A stretch of DNA of 64,000 bases. Source: Psychroflexus longus. Lineage in GTDB: Bacteria > Bacteroidota > Bacteroidia > Flavobacteriales > Flavobacteriaceae. The position numbers were made by a program, and so were the translations under genes. Location of the stretch: positions 62,001 through 126,000 of the forward strand of contig NZ_JAIQZE010000006.1 in the NCBI RefSeq assembly GCF_020164595.1, given 5' to 3'. The notes below the pieces were generated by a model. The model saw nothing but the letters and a program-made list of their open reading frames with translations. It was not told the DNA's origin and did not search any database. The first letter of the stretch is position 1. The number at the start of each line of letters is the position of its first letter. Shown here piece after piece: positions 36,799 to 45,961 of this stretch.

Positions 36799-37941
36799 TT
36801 GAATACGACCATCACTACGTATATAGCTTTAGGAAGTAACCAAGGCGACAAATTTCATTGGCTTAGAGAATCCATTGATGCAGTTTACAACACAGTAGGT
36901 GATGTCACGCGAGTTTCAAAACTATATAAAACACCATCTTGGGGGTTTGAAGGTGAAGATTTCTTAAATGCTGTCATAGAGGTCCAAACCAGATTTTCTG
37001 CTGAAGTTACTTTAGAAAAACTTTTGAAAATTGAACTCAATCTTGGTAGAGTAAGAACATCCAAAACAGGTTACCAAGCCAGAACCATTGATCTTGATAT
37101 TTTGTTCTATGGAAATTCAGTTATTGAAACCAGTGAACTCACGGTTCCTCACCCTAAACTTACCGAGCGAAATTTTGTTTTATATCCTTTGTCTGATTTA
37201 GCTCCGGATATGATTCATCCTACATTGAATCAACCGATTTCTGTTTTAGTAGAAAATAGTGAAGATGATTCCCACATTGAAGCGGTTGGAGAGGAACTAA
37301 AACCTAGAATCGCTGAGTTTAGACAAGTAAACTATCTTACTATTGAAGGAAATATAGGGTCTGGAAAAACAAGCTTGGTTGAAATGATTGCTGAAGATTT
37401 TAATGGTAAATTGATTTTGGAACGTTTCAAAGACAATCCATTTTTGCCCAAGTTTTATGAAGATCAGACGAGATTTGCATTCCCCCTGGAAATGTCATTT
37501 CTAGCAGATCGTCATCAGCAATTAATGGATGATATCTCACAATTGGACTTGTTTACAGACTTTGCTATTTCCGACTACAATCCCAATAAATCGCTAATTT
37601 TTTCGAAAGTAACTCTTCAAGAAGATGAATATGCTTTATATAAGAAGATATTCAACATCATGTACAGCGATGTTCCAAAACCGGATGTTTACGTTTATCT
37701 CTATCAAAATATAGATCGCTTGTTAAGCAACATCAAAAAAAGAGGTCGTGATTATGAGCAAAATATATCGCCAGACTATCTTAAAAACATACATGAAGGC
37801 TATTTGAATTTTTTCAATTCTCAGAATAAGATCGATGTAAAAATAATAGACATTACAGATCTGGATTTTGTCAACAATCGCGAGGATTACTTATACCTTT
37901 TAGAAAAAATTTCTGAAATCAATAAAAAAGCATCACCCTAA
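36799..37941 (+). CDS. folK: Bifunctional HPPK (FolK) / deoxynucleoside kinase fusion
   Basis: A 380-residue fusion protein starting at a TTG. Residues 1-160 are 6-hydroxymethyl-7,8-dihydropterin pyrophosphokinase: TYIALGSNQGDKFHWL, YKTPSWGFEGEDFLNAVIEV and RTIDLDILFYG are the family motifs. Residues about 175-380 form a deoxynucleoside kinase: P-loop LTIEGNIGSGKTSLVEM, ERFKDNPFLPKFYED, the DRH motif in FLADRHQQL, and the LID RGRDYEQNI. It thus joins folate synthesis and deoxynucleotide salvage in one chain; both serve thymidylate supply. The combination is known in Bacteroidota. It converges on the amine oxidase gene, overlapping its end by 9 bp. Confidence 0.92.
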   Translation: MNTTITTYIALGSNQGDKFHWLRESIDAVYNTVGDVTRVSKLYKTPSWGFEGEDFLNAVIEVQTRFSAEVTLEKLLKIELNLGRVRTSKTGYQARTIDLDILFYGNSVIETSELTVPHPKLTERNFVLYPLSDLAPDMIHPTLNQPISVLVENSEDDSHIEAVGEELKPRIAEFRQVNYLTIEGNIGSGKTSLVEMIAEDFNGKLILERFKDNPFLPKFYEDQTRFAFPLEMSFLADRHQQLMDDISQLDLFTDFAISDYNPNKSLIFSKVTLQEDEYALYKKIFNIMYSDVPKPDVYVYLYQNIDRLLSNIKKRGRDYEQNISPDYLKNIHEGYLNFFNSQNKIDVKIIDITDLDFVNNREDYLYLLEKISEINKKASP

Positions 37942-38982
37942 CTTTTTTAAAAGTAGTTCTGCTACTTCCATTCCGCGATGTACAGCTCCATCCATATAAC
38001 CTGGAGTTTGTCCAGCAGTCTCCGATGCTGAAAAATAGAGGCAATTCTCAAAGAACCCTTCTCTTAACTTAGGATTCCCATTGTTTTGATGAGGAATAAG
38101 GGCTTTTGCCTGCTTATGGATTATAAAGGCTTCGTTTCTCCAGTTGACATCTGCATAAGCTTTTATATCAAATGCCTTTTGATTGAAAGTGTCTCTTAAT
38201 TGATTGGAAAGTCTTTCTTTTCTATTTTCTTCTGAAAGTTCAGAATACCCTGCATTTAAGAAACCAACAAGTGCATTCTGTTCCCGGTCCTTATCACTAT
38301 GGTCATACATTTCTTGTACGATCTGCTGAGCACTCATCAATGTTCCTATGTATCTATCGTTTTTCCAAAAATCTGAATTAAAAGCCACTGAAAATTTTAT
38401 GGAATCTGACATCCAGGTATGTGTATTTGAAAGCAAGTTTTGAAATGACTGCGGTAATCCCGGTTCAAATTCAATAGTATCCGCAATCAGTTGCAAGGGA
38501 ATAGTGAGTATAAGGTAATCAGCCTCAAACTGATTTTGTTCCGTTTCAACAGTAAAAGTGTCTGAATAACTAATTGATTTTACAATTTCATTAAAATGAA
38601 CTTTTCCGGTTTGTTTTTGGAATAAAGTATTTATAAGAGATGAAGATCCTGATTTAAATTTGAATGTAGATGATCCCTGATTAGGGATTTGAAAGCGTTC
38701 TAAGTTGCCTTTAGGTCTGAAATCATAAATGGCCTCACTCCCATTTTCTTGGGTTTTAAATGGAATTTCCAATTGATTAATAAGAGCCATAAGACTTGTG
38801 TGTTGAGGACCAAACCAGGTTGCTCCTAATTCTAGCTGGCAAGAGTTGACTTCTTTTGTAAAAATGCGACCACCTAGTCTTGGTCTGGCTTCTAAAATTT
38901 CTACCTCATACTCAGAATCCTTTAAAGCGAATGCTGAGGTTAAACCACTTAAACCTGCTCCTATAATTAAAACTTTTGGCAT
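37933..38982 (-). CDS. FAD-dependent amine oxidase family protein
   Basis: A 349-residue flavoprotein. The N-terminal dinucleotide-binding motif is VLIIGAGLSGLTSAFAL followed by VEILEARPRLGGRIFT, the standard FAD fingerprint of monoamine oxidases. ELGATWFGPQHTSL is the next conserved block, and the C-terminal FAD-contact segment is FSASETAGQTPGYMDGAV. No signal peptide. At 349 residues it is compact for the family (usually 430-500), so the substrate-domain insertions are small. The amine substrate is unknown. Confidence 0.88.
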   Translation of the reverse strand: MPKVLIIGAGLSGLTSAFALKDSEYEVEILEARPRLGGRIFTKEVNSCQLELGATWFGPQHTSLMALINQLEIPFKTQENGSEAIYDFRPKGNLERFQIPNQGSSTFKFKSGSSSLINTLFQKQTGKVHFNEIVKSISYSDTFTVETEQNQFEADYLILTIPLQLIADTIEFEPGLPQSFQNLLSNTHTWMSDSIKFSVAFNSDFWKNDRYIGTLMSAQQIVQEMYDHSDKDREQNALVGFLNAGYSELSEENRKERLSNQLRDTFNQKAFDIKAYADVNWRNEAFIIHKQAKALIPHQNNGNPKLREGFFENCLYFSASETAGQTPGYMDGAVHRGMEVAELLLKKLG

Positions 38983-39144
38983 CTTTTTTTATGCAAATAT
39001 CACTTTTAATCTTTCGATCACTTCTTCAGAAATTGTAAAGTAAGTTTAAAATTAAGAACTGAAAGTCATTCTTAGCGATTGAACTCTTACTTTCACAAAT
39101 TAAAACAATTTTGAAATAAGTTCTATATTGTTTAAATATGTATT

Positions 39145-39942
39145 ATGGTAACCACAATCAAGCAAAATATCATTAAAGAGATAGAAGTTGAGAAAGCTAA
39201 GGTTTCTAACTTATATCGAATCAAAAGCGAGACAAAAAAATTCACGGATCAACTTTTTTTGACGCTATTTGATAAGGAGACCGATGTTACAACTGGCATG
39301 GATGAATTGGAAAAGCAATTCAAAAATCTGGCAGATTTAGTTTGTTTCAAGGAAGAAGATCCTTGCCGGGAAATTTGGACAGATTTCATGAAAAAGCTTC
39401 CGGATATTCTTCGGAAACTCAATAAAGATGCCTGTTTTATTAAAGATAATGACCCTGCGGCAAATTCGATTGACGAAGTATATTTAGCCTATCCGGGCTT
39501 TTATGCAATAGCTATTTACCGATTAAGCAATGCCTTATTGGAGTTTGGATTACCTATCGTACCACGATTGATGTCAGAATGTGCACATACTTCAACAGGC
39601 ACTGATATAAATCCCGGGGCAAAAATTGGAAACCCTTTCTTTATAGATCATGCTACAGGAGTGGTTATTGGTGAGACCTGTGAAATTGAAGATCGCGTAA
39701 AAATTTATCAGGGAGTTACTCTTGGAGCCTTGCTAGTTGATAAAAATCTTAGAAATGTTAAGCGTCATCCCACAATCAAAAGTGATGTCACCATCTACGC
39801 AAATGCGACAATACTTGGTGGAAAAACAATTATTGGAGAAGGTTCAACGATTGGTGGTAATGTTTGGTTAACAAAGTCTGTTGACAGTAAGTCTACCGTA
39901 ACACATAAAATGATGGTGAAAATTAATGAAAATAACGAATAA
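39145..39942 (+). CDS. cysE: Serine O-acetyltransferase
   Basis: The enzyme makes O-acetylserine from serine and acetyl-CoA, the first step of cysteine synthesis. The 265-residue protein has an N-terminal helical domain and a C-terminal left-handed beta-helix: HTSTGTDINPGAKIGNPFFI, DHATGVVIGETCEIEDRVKI, YQGVTLGAL, then RHPTIKSDVTIYANATILGG. DINPGAKIG and DHATGVVIGET carry the catalytic Asp/His pair. The N-terminal extension fits the EpsC/SrpH type rather than E. coli CysE. It overlaps the cysM start by 1 bp (TAATG). Confidence 0.95.
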   Translation: MVTTIKQNIIKEIEVEKAKVSNLYRIKSETKKFTDQLFLTLFDKETDVTTGMDELEKQFKNLADLVCFKEEDPCREIWTDFMKKLPDILRKLNKDACFIKDNDPAANSIDEVYLAYPGFYAIAIYRLSNALLEFGLPIVPRLMSECAHTSTGTDINPGAKIGNPFFIDHATGVVIGETCEIEDRVKIYQGVTLGALLVDKNLRNVKRHPTIKSDVTIYANATILGGKTIIGEGSTIGGNVWLTKSVDSKSTVTHKMMVKINENNE

Positions 39943-40829
39943 TGAGTAGAAGTATATTAGACCTTATAGGCAATACACCCATAGTGGAAGCAAAAACCCT
40001 GGTGAAAAATCCTAACGTAAAACTTTTTCTTAAACTCGAAGGCCAAAATCCAGGCGGCAGCGTAAAAGATAGAGCCGCATACAATATGATCAAATCTGCT
40101 CTTGAGCGTGGGGATATTGACCAAAACACAAAGCTTATTGAACCGACAAGTGGAAATACAGGCATTGCACTAGCGATGGTTGCTGGAATTTTTGGATTGG
40201 ATATAGAACTTGTGATGCCTGATAATGCTACTGTAGAACGTGTTCAAACCATGAAAGCTTATGGTGCAAAAGTCACATTGACGGAAGGAGAAAAAGGGAT
40301 TATGTATTCCAGAGATTATGCTGAGGAAAAAATGAAAACTGGCAATTACTACATGTTCAATCAATTTGCTAACGAAGACAACTGGAAAGCACATTACAAA
40401 ACTACAGGTCCTGAAGTTTGGAGAGATACAGATCATAAAGTGACACATTTCGTTTCTTCAATGGGAACGACCGGAACAATTATGGGAACTTCCAGGTTTC
40501 TAAAAGAAAAAAATAAAGACATTCAACTTGTTGGAGTACATCCTGCTGAAGGAACGAAAATCCCAGGAATCCGAAAATGGCCTGAAGAATATTTGCCTAA
40601 AATTTATGATCCAGCTCGAGTCGATCATATTTACGAGGTTAATCAGGAAGAAGCTACCAAGATGGCTAGGTATTTGGCCGAAAAGGAAGGAATATTTTCA
40701 GGTATGAGCTCTGGAGGTGCAACCGCAGCCGCTGTGAAGCTTTGTGAAGGTTTAGATCACGGTGTTGTGGTAAGTATTATCTGTGACAGAGGTGACCGTT
40801 ACTTATCTTCTGAGTTATTTCAATTCTAA
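39942..40829 (+). CDS. cysM: Cysteine synthase B (O-acetylserine sulfhydrylase)
   Basis: A PLP enzyme that converts O-acetylserine and sulphide to cysteine. The 295-residue protein has PLP Lys in NPGGSVKDRAAYNM, the Asn-binding loop PTSGNTGIALAMVAG and the phosphate-binding glycine loop SSMGTTGTIMGTSRF. EGIFSGMSSGGATAAAV is the C-terminal conserved block. Sequence features such as KLEGQNPGGSVKDRA favour CysM over CysK. Coupled to cysE by overlap, so acetylserine made by the upstream enzyme is used by this one. Confidence 0.95.
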   Translation: MSRSILDLIGNTPIVEAKTLVKNPNVKLFLKLEGQNPGGSVKDRAAYNMIKSALERGDIDQNTKLIEPTSGNTGIALAMVAGIFGLDIELVMPDNATVERVQTMKAYGAKVTLTEGEKGIMYSRDYAEEKMKTGNYYMFNQFANEDNWKAHYKTTGPEVWRDTDHKVTHFVSSMGTTGTIMGTSRFLKEKNKDIQLVGVHPAEGTKIPGIRKWPEEYLPKIYDPARVDHIYEVNQEEATKMARYLAEKEGIFSGMSSGGATAAAVKLCEGLDHGVVVSIICDRGDRYLSSELFQF

Positions 40830-40934
40830 AATTCAATCGGGATAAATGTTAAAATTCAAAGACTTGCAAGCGATTCATTCTTAAAATTCATTTAAAAACT
40901 TAAATTTCGGCTTTTAACATTCAAATATCAGTGT

Positions 40935-41906
40935 ATGCCTAATGTTTTTATAAGCGGAACTGGAGCTTATGTACCGCCTAAAATAGTTCCGAATTCTTTC
41001 TTTGAGAAAGTAGGTTCTTCAGATGAATGGATTTATAACAAGCTTGGAATCAAAGAGCGACGTATCGCCGAAGACGAAGCCACCAGCGATTTGGCTTACA
41101 AAGCCGGATTGGATGCTGTAGAAAACGCAAAATTGAAAGTCGAGGATATCGATCTTATCATCGTGGCAACTACAACTCCAGATCGACAAGCACCATCCTG
41201 CGCCTGTTTCGTTCAGGAAAAAATGAAAGCTTTCAATGCCGTTGCTTTTGATGTCGCTGCAGTTTGTTCAGGAGCTTTGTTTACTATTTCTGTAGGCTAC
41301 CAATTTGTAAAAAATGGAGTCTATAACAATGTTTTGGTTATCGGTGCCGATACATTTTCGAACATCATAGACTGGGAACGAAGAGATTCAGTGTTTTTCG
41401 GAGACGGGGCTGGAGCTTTAGTTTTAAGTAAAACTGAAGAAGACAAAGGTTTTATCGATTTCAATCTGCATTCTGATGGACGAGGAAAAGAACATTTCAC
41501 CATTCCCGGTGGGGGTTCTGAAACTCCGGCTTCTGAAGAAACATTAAAAAACAGAATGCACTACTTCCAAATGAATGGAAAGGAAGTTTTTGATACAGCA
41601 ACTAAGGTCGTACCTGAATCAATTCAAGAACTTCTTGATAAAACTAAAACATCTATAGACGATGTCAGCTTTTTGATTCCACACCAACCTAGCATCGGTA
41701 TTTTGAAATCTATTGCAAAACAAATCGACATGCCATTTGAAAAGGTCATGACCAATATGGATCGTTATGCCAATACTTCGGGCGCAACTATCCCTCTGGT
41801 GCTTGACGAAGTTCATAAAGCTGATAAATTTAAAAAAGACGACTTATTGCTTTTTGCAGCTGTTGGCGCTGGATGGACTTGGGGAACTGCACTTTACAAA
41901 TGGTAA
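40935..41906 (+). CDS. fabH: 3-oxoacyl-ACP synthase III (FabH)
   Basis: The condensing enzyme that starts fatty-acid synthesis from acyl-CoA and malonyl-ACP. The 323-residue protein has the Cys-His-Asn triad: Cys near residue 111 in AAVCSGALFTISVGY, His in LIPHQPSIGILKSIAK and Asn in NMDRYANTSGATIPLV. GTGAYVPPKIVPNSFF at the N-terminus and GAGWTWGTALYKW at the C-terminus are standard. A branched-chain primer preference is common in Bacteroidota and cannot be judged here. It is followed 17 bp on by fabI. Confidence 0.94.
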   Translation: MPNVFISGTGAYVPPKIVPNSFFEKVGSSDEWIYNKLGIKERRIAEDEATSDLAYKAGLDAVENAKLKVEDIDLIIVATTTPDRQAPSCACFVQEKMKAFNAVAFDVAAVCSGALFTISVGYQFVKNGVYNNVLVIGADTFSNIIDWERRDSVFFGDGAGALVLSKTEEDKGFIDFNLHSDGRGKEHFTIPGGGSETPASEETLKNRMHYFQMNGKEVFDTATKVVPESIQELLDKTKTSIDDVSFLIPHQPSIGILKSIAKQIDMPFEKVMTNMDRYANTSGATIPLVLDEVHKADKFKKDDLLLFAAVGAGWTWGTALYKW

Positions 41907-41923
41907 TTTAAAAAGAAAGACTT

Positions 41924-42748
41924 ATGCTTAAAGGAAAAACATATCTCATCACAGGAATTGCTGATGAACATTCGTTGGCCATGTACGTAGCCAAAAAAAT
42001 TAAAGAACACGGTGGTCAAGTCATTTGTACTGGCCTTGGTGTAAGTAAGTTTCATGAAAATTTATCTGAGAAGGCTAAAGCATTTTTAGATCAAAATTTT
42101 AAGGACTTTCAGGAGAGCGTCCACAAAGAACTTGGAAAAGATACAGCAACAGAAATCCTTGATGTTTCTCAGGAAGAGAGCGTCGCAGACTTTTGTGAAA
42201 ATTTAAAAACAAAACAAATAAAAGTTGATGGTTTTCTTCACGCCATTGCTATGGATAAAACCATCAGAAATAAAGTTGTGAAGCCTTTATTGGATGTCAC
42301 TTTCAAAGAATTTTGCGATACAATGGAAGTATCTGCTTTTTCTTTGATCAGTCTTACCAGCCATTTATTTAAAAACAACCTTTTGAATGCTGATGCATCT
42401 ATTTGCTCCCTAAGCTATATTGCTGCATCAAAAGTTACTTTTCACCCCTACAGAAACATAAGTATTGCAAAGGCTGCATTGGAAAGAATTACCGTTGAAC
42501 TTGCAGATGAAATGGGACGAAAAAATGGGACGAGAGTCAATTGTATTCGGTTCTCCCCTTACATGGGAAGTAAAGCTGGGAATGCAACTTTGAACGAAAA
42601 AGATGTGGAATTTGCTCATCAAAAAAGTCCGCTTGGCAATGCTTTGCCAGAGGACCTTGCTTATGAAGTTCTCAATTTATTGAGACCTAACGGTAGAACC
42701 ACAGGAGAGATAAGACATGTAGACGGTGGTTATAACATTATGGGATAA
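41924..42748 (+). CDS. fabI: Enoyl-ACP reductase (FabI)
   Basis: NADH-dependent enoyl-ACP reductase, last step of the elongation cycle and the triclosan target. The 274-residue SDR protein starts with GKTYLITGIADEHSLAMYVA, the divergent FabI nucleotide-binding motif, and has the Y-x6-K catalytic pair in HPYRNISIAKAALERITVEL. The C-terminus (RHVDGGYNIMG) is the usual FabI ending. It is shorter-looped than some homologues but otherwise complete. Together with fabH upstream it forms a small fatty-acid synthesis pair. Confidence 0.9.
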   Translation: MLKGKTYLITGIADEHSLAMYVAKKIKEHGGQVICTGLGVSKFHENLSEKAKAFLDQNFKDFQESVHKELGKDTATEILDVSQEESVADFCENLKTKQIKVDGFLHAIAMDKTIRNKVVKPLLDVTFKEFCDTMEVSAFSLISLTSHLFKNNLLNADASICSLSYIAASKVTFHPYRNISIAKAALERITVELADEMGRKNGTRVNCIRFSPYMGSKAGNATLNEKDVEFAHQKSPLGNALPEDLAYEVLNLLRPNGRTTGEIRHVDGGYNIMG

Positions 42749-42782
42749 ACACTAACAATGATTCCTTATTTAAAATTTCATT

Positions 42783-44651
42783 TTGAACAAAACGCTGCTG
42801 CTTTATTTAATTTTTGGTTTCGGTGTTCATACAACATCACAAGCTCAATTAGGGTTTTGTCAAGGGAATAGCGGCGATGCCATTTTTGAAGAAAATTTTG
42901 GTCAAGGGACTACAAATGGTCCTCCATTACCGACCAATGTGACATCGTATGAGTTCGTAAATCAGGCTCCATTGGATGGTCAATACACGGTTTCTTCTAA
43001 TTTGATGCAACTAGGAAGTTTTCATAACACTACAGACCACACTGGCAATGCCAACGGAAAAGCTTTAATTGTAAATGCAGCGTTTGATTCAGGTTTATTT
43101 TACCAAATTCCTATAGGAGGTCTGTGCATTAATAACTCATACGAATTTTCTGCATTTTTGATGAATGTCTACGATACAAGATCGGATGTTTGCACTTCTA
43201 ATGAAATTCCAGTCAATGTGAAATTTGAAATCTTTGATGAAACAAACTCTATATCTCTTGCTGAAGGTGATACTGGTAATATTTTTGGTACAAGTTCTCC
43301 AATTTGGAGACCATTTGCATTGACCTTTACAACATTACCTGGACAAGACTCGGTAATTCTGAAAATATCAAACAATGGCGTAGGCGGCTGTGGAAATGAT
43401 TTAGCTATAGATGACATCGTATTCAAATCTTGTGGTGATTTAACTGAAATCGTAAATGAAAGCGGAGAAAACAACCTTCAGTTTTGCGAAAATGAATCTG
43501 TGACTGATTTAAAATTGAAAGCCAATACAGAATTCAGTATTTATAACTCTCCGAATTACCAATGGCAGAACAGCCAGGATGGTGAAAACTGGTCCAATAT
43601 TCCGGGGGAAACTTCAGATGAATTAATAATTCCTGAAGTGAGCACTAATCAATTTTATAGAACACTTGTTGCTGAAAATATTTCTAATTTAAATAATACG
43701 GCTTGCAATAGTATATCTTCTGTCTTTGAGGTTAATTTGGTCGAATTTATTGACCCTGTAAGTCTTGGAGATGTTACAAGTTGCGGTGGGGAAATAACAA
43801 GTATTGCGGTACAAAGCAATCCAAATATAAGTGTGGATTGGTACGATAGTCCCACGGGAGGAGTTTTTTTAGAAGAAAACAGTTTTATCTATAGTCCGGA
43901 AAGCAATGGAACTTATTTTGCAGTAGCAACAACTACTGGTGGAAATTGTTCAAATCCAAATCGTGTAGCCATTCAATATACTGATTTTGATACTCCAAAT
44001 CTTATTGATGAAACAATTACAATTTGTGAAAATGAAAATGTGACTTTAAGTGAGAATTTACCGGATGTGCAATACCTATGGAGCAATGGAGAAACCGGTA
44101 ATTTTATCACTGTAGACAGTCCTGGAGCTTATAATCTTGAATTGACCACTGTAGATGGTTGCACGGTTTCCAAAACCTATTTTATTGAAAATTATACAAA
44201 CCCTGTAATTTCAAATATCATTCAAGTTGATAGTTCTTTAATTATTGAATTGTCTACGGAAGGTGATTTTAGTTATTCTATAGATGGTATAACTTTTCAA
44301 AATCAACCTGTTTTTGAAAAGTTAACTGGAGGTTTATACACCATATACGTCCGTGAAAACAATGGCTGTAAGATAGTCACGGAAGACTTTGTATTAATTG
44401 TAATTCCAGAATTTTTCACTCCTAATGGAGATAACATCAATGATGTATTTCAGATCGGTGGCGATACCAATTTTGATGACTTTGAAGTTATTATATTCGA
44501 TAGATTTGGAAAAGTATTGATCAAAAGTAATCAAGCGCCTTTCCAATGGAATGGCACTTACAATGGGAGAAATATGCCTTTAGATGATTACTGGTATCGC
44601 ATCAAGATCAATGATAAAATTTACAGCGGAAATATTTCTTTGATCCGGTAA
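42783..44651 (+). CDS. Secreted protein with gliding-motility-associated (T9SS type B) C-terminal domain
   Basis: A 622-residue protein starting at TTG with a signal peptide (KTLLLYLIFGFGVHTTSQAQ). The N-terminal ~220 residues resemble a carbohydrate- or cell-surface-binding beta-sandwich (ENFGQGTTNGPPLPTNVTSY, NNSYEFSAFLMNVYDTRSDV, CGNDLAIDDIVFKSCG). Repeated Ig-like modules follow, with cysteines (QFCENESVTDLKL, TICENENVTLSENL). The last ~85 residues are the gliding-motility-associated C-terminal domain (EFFTPNGDNINDVFQIGGD then FDRFGKVLIKS and DDYWYRIKIND), a type B sorting signal for the type IX secretion system. Likely a surface adhesin. Confidence 0.88.
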   Translation: MNKTLLLYLIFGFGVHTTSQAQLGFCQGNSGDAIFEENFGQGTTNGPPLPTNVTSYEFVNQAPLDGQYTVSSNLMQLGSFHNTTDHTGNANGKALIVNAAFDSGLFYQIPIGGLCINNSYEFSAFLMNVYDTRSDVCTSNEIPVNVKFEIFDETNSISLAEGDTGNIFGTSSPIWRPFALTFTTLPGQDSVILKISNNGVGGCGNDLAIDDIVFKSCGDLTEIVNESGENNLQFCENESVTDLKLKANTEFSIYNSPNYQWQNSQDGENWSNIPGETSDELIIPEVSTNQFYRTLVAENISNLNNTACNSISSVFEVNLVEFIDPVSLGDVTSCGGEITSIAVQSNPNISVDWYDSPTGGVFLEENSFIYSPESNGTYFAVATTTGGNCSNPNRVAIQYTDFDTPNLIDETITICENENVTLSENLPDVQYLWSNGETGNFITVDSPGAYNLELTTVDGCTVSKTYFIENYTNPVISNIIQVDSSLIIELSTEGDFSYSIDGITFQNQPVFEKLTGGLYTIYVRENNGCKIVTEDFVLIVIPEFFTPNGDNINDVFQIGGDTNFDDFEVIIFDRFGKVLIKSNQAPFQWNGTYNGRNMPLDDYWYRIKINDKIYSGNISLIR

Positions 44652-44739
44652 ACTTCATTCGTCAATAATCTTTCGTTAATTTAACTTCATTGTAGCGATA
44701 AAATCGATTATGGAATTGAATATTGCATTTAAAAAAATT

Positions 44740-44916
44740 ATGTTTGGATTATTCAAAAAGAAAACAGAGTTAGAAAAGCTACAGGATACGTATAAAAAAC
44801 TTCAGAAAGAAGCTTTTGACCTATCAAAAAGCAATCGCCAAAAGTCTGATGCTAAACTTAAAGAAGCGGATGATATCAGTAAAAAAATAGATGAATTGAG
44901 AGCTAAAGAAGATTAG
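44740..44916 (+). CDS. Lacal_2735-type small coiled-coil protein
   Basis: A 58-residue protein from ATG 44740: MFGLFKKKTELEKLQDTYKK, then a charged helix (LQKEAFDLSKSNRQKSDAKL) and KEADDISKKIDELRAKED. I recall a Bacteroidota family of this length and pattern (FGLFKKK start, heptad-rich helix, N-R-x-x-S-D). The earlier ATG at 44710 adds ten residues of no family character, so I prefer 44740. A soluble coiled coil; function unknown. Its stop overlaps the holA stop by 4 bp on the opposite strand. Confidence 0.75.
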   Translation: MFGLFKKKTELEKLQDTYKKLQKEAFDLSKSNRQKSDAKLKEADDISKKIDELRAKED

Positions 44917-45920
44917 CGCATCAATTTTACAAGTAATTCCTTCAATAAGTCACCGTTAGAAATTTGAGAAGCTTTCACACCTTTGCTCTTCATATCAACT
45001 TCACGAATAAGTGCAATGGCTTGACTCGCCTTTTTCATTGAATATTTCTGAGCAGCAAAACTATAATCTTTTACAAAAAAAGGATTTACACCCAATGCTC
45101 TTCCTGCTGCGTTTTGAGATTTATCTTTTAAAGCATGATAACGTAAGAGTTTATTGAAAAATGAATTGAGTTGCGCCGTTGTGAGCACTACAGGATGGTT
45201 CTTTGAGTTTTGAGCAAAATACGCCACGATTTGTTGAGCTTTCACTTCGTCCTTAACTCCTATGGCTTTCGTCAATTCAAAATTGTTGAAATCTTTACTT
45301 ATTCCAATATTTTCTTCAATAAGTTCGGGTGTGATTTTTGAACCTTTTGGAAGAACATGCTGGAGTTTCTCAAGCTCTTTGTAGATATGAGAAAGATTGT
45401 TTCCCAAAAACTCAACAAGCATTTCTGATGCTTTAGGAGCTATTGAATATCCGGAAGCATGAAGTGTTTCAGAAATCCATTGTGGTACCTGATTGTCGTA
45501 AAGTGGTTTAGTCTCAAAATAAACAACTTCTTTTTTTAGCAATTTTGTAATCTTAGAGCGCCCATCCATTTTTTTGTACTTGACACAAAACACCAAAACG
45601 GTACTTTGCTGTGGTTGTTCCACATAAGATTTTAAACTGTCTAAGTTTTTTAGCAAGGACTGAGCTTCCCTAACGATTATGACCCGATGGGCCGCCATCA
45701 TGGGATATTGTTTAGCTTGACCTACAATGTCTTCAATAGTAACGTCTTTTCCGTATAAAATACTTTGGTTAAAAGCTTTTTCATCTTCAGTAAATACAGT
45801 TTCTTCAATTTTATCAGCAATGAGGTCTACAAAAAAAGTCTCCCTCTCTCCTACTAGAAAGTAGATTGGAGAAAATTTACGCTGATCGAGATCAGAAAGT
45901 ATAGATTTAAAATCGTTCAT
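44913..45920 (-). CDS. holA: DNA polymerase III subunit delta
   Basis: The delta subunit opens the beta clamp within the clamp loader. The 335-residue protein follows the family pattern: FSPIYFLVGERETFFVDLIA with the sensor-like N-terminal region, YPMMAAHRVIIVREAQSLLK (strand of the AAA-like fold), SKITKLLKKEVVYFETKPLY, then GNNLSHIYKELEKLQHVLPK and the collar domain (NNFELTKAIGVKDEVKAQQI). No Walker A is expected in delta. With the dnaX gene at the end of the window this gives two clamp-loader subunits in one window, 17 kb apart. Confidence 0.92.
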   Translation of the reverse strand: MNDFKSILSDLDQRKFSPIYFLVGERETFFVDLIADKIEETVFTEDEKAFNQSILYGKDVTIEDIVGQAKQYPMMAAHRVIIVREAQSLLKNLDSLKSYVEQPQQSTVLVFCVKYKKMDGRSKITKLLKKEVVYFETKPLYDNQVPQWISETLHASGYSIAPKASEMLVEFLGNNLSHIYKELEKLQHVLPKGSKITPELIEENIGISKDFNNFELTKAIGVKDEVKAQQIVAYFAQNSKNHPVVLTTAQLNSFFNKLLRYHALKDKSQNAAGRALGVNPFFVKDYSFAAQKYSMKKASQAIALIREVDMKSKGVKASQISNGDLLKELLVKLMR

Positions 45921-45961
45921 AAGTTAAGCTTCAACTAATTTCAATTTCGTTTCTTTGAATT

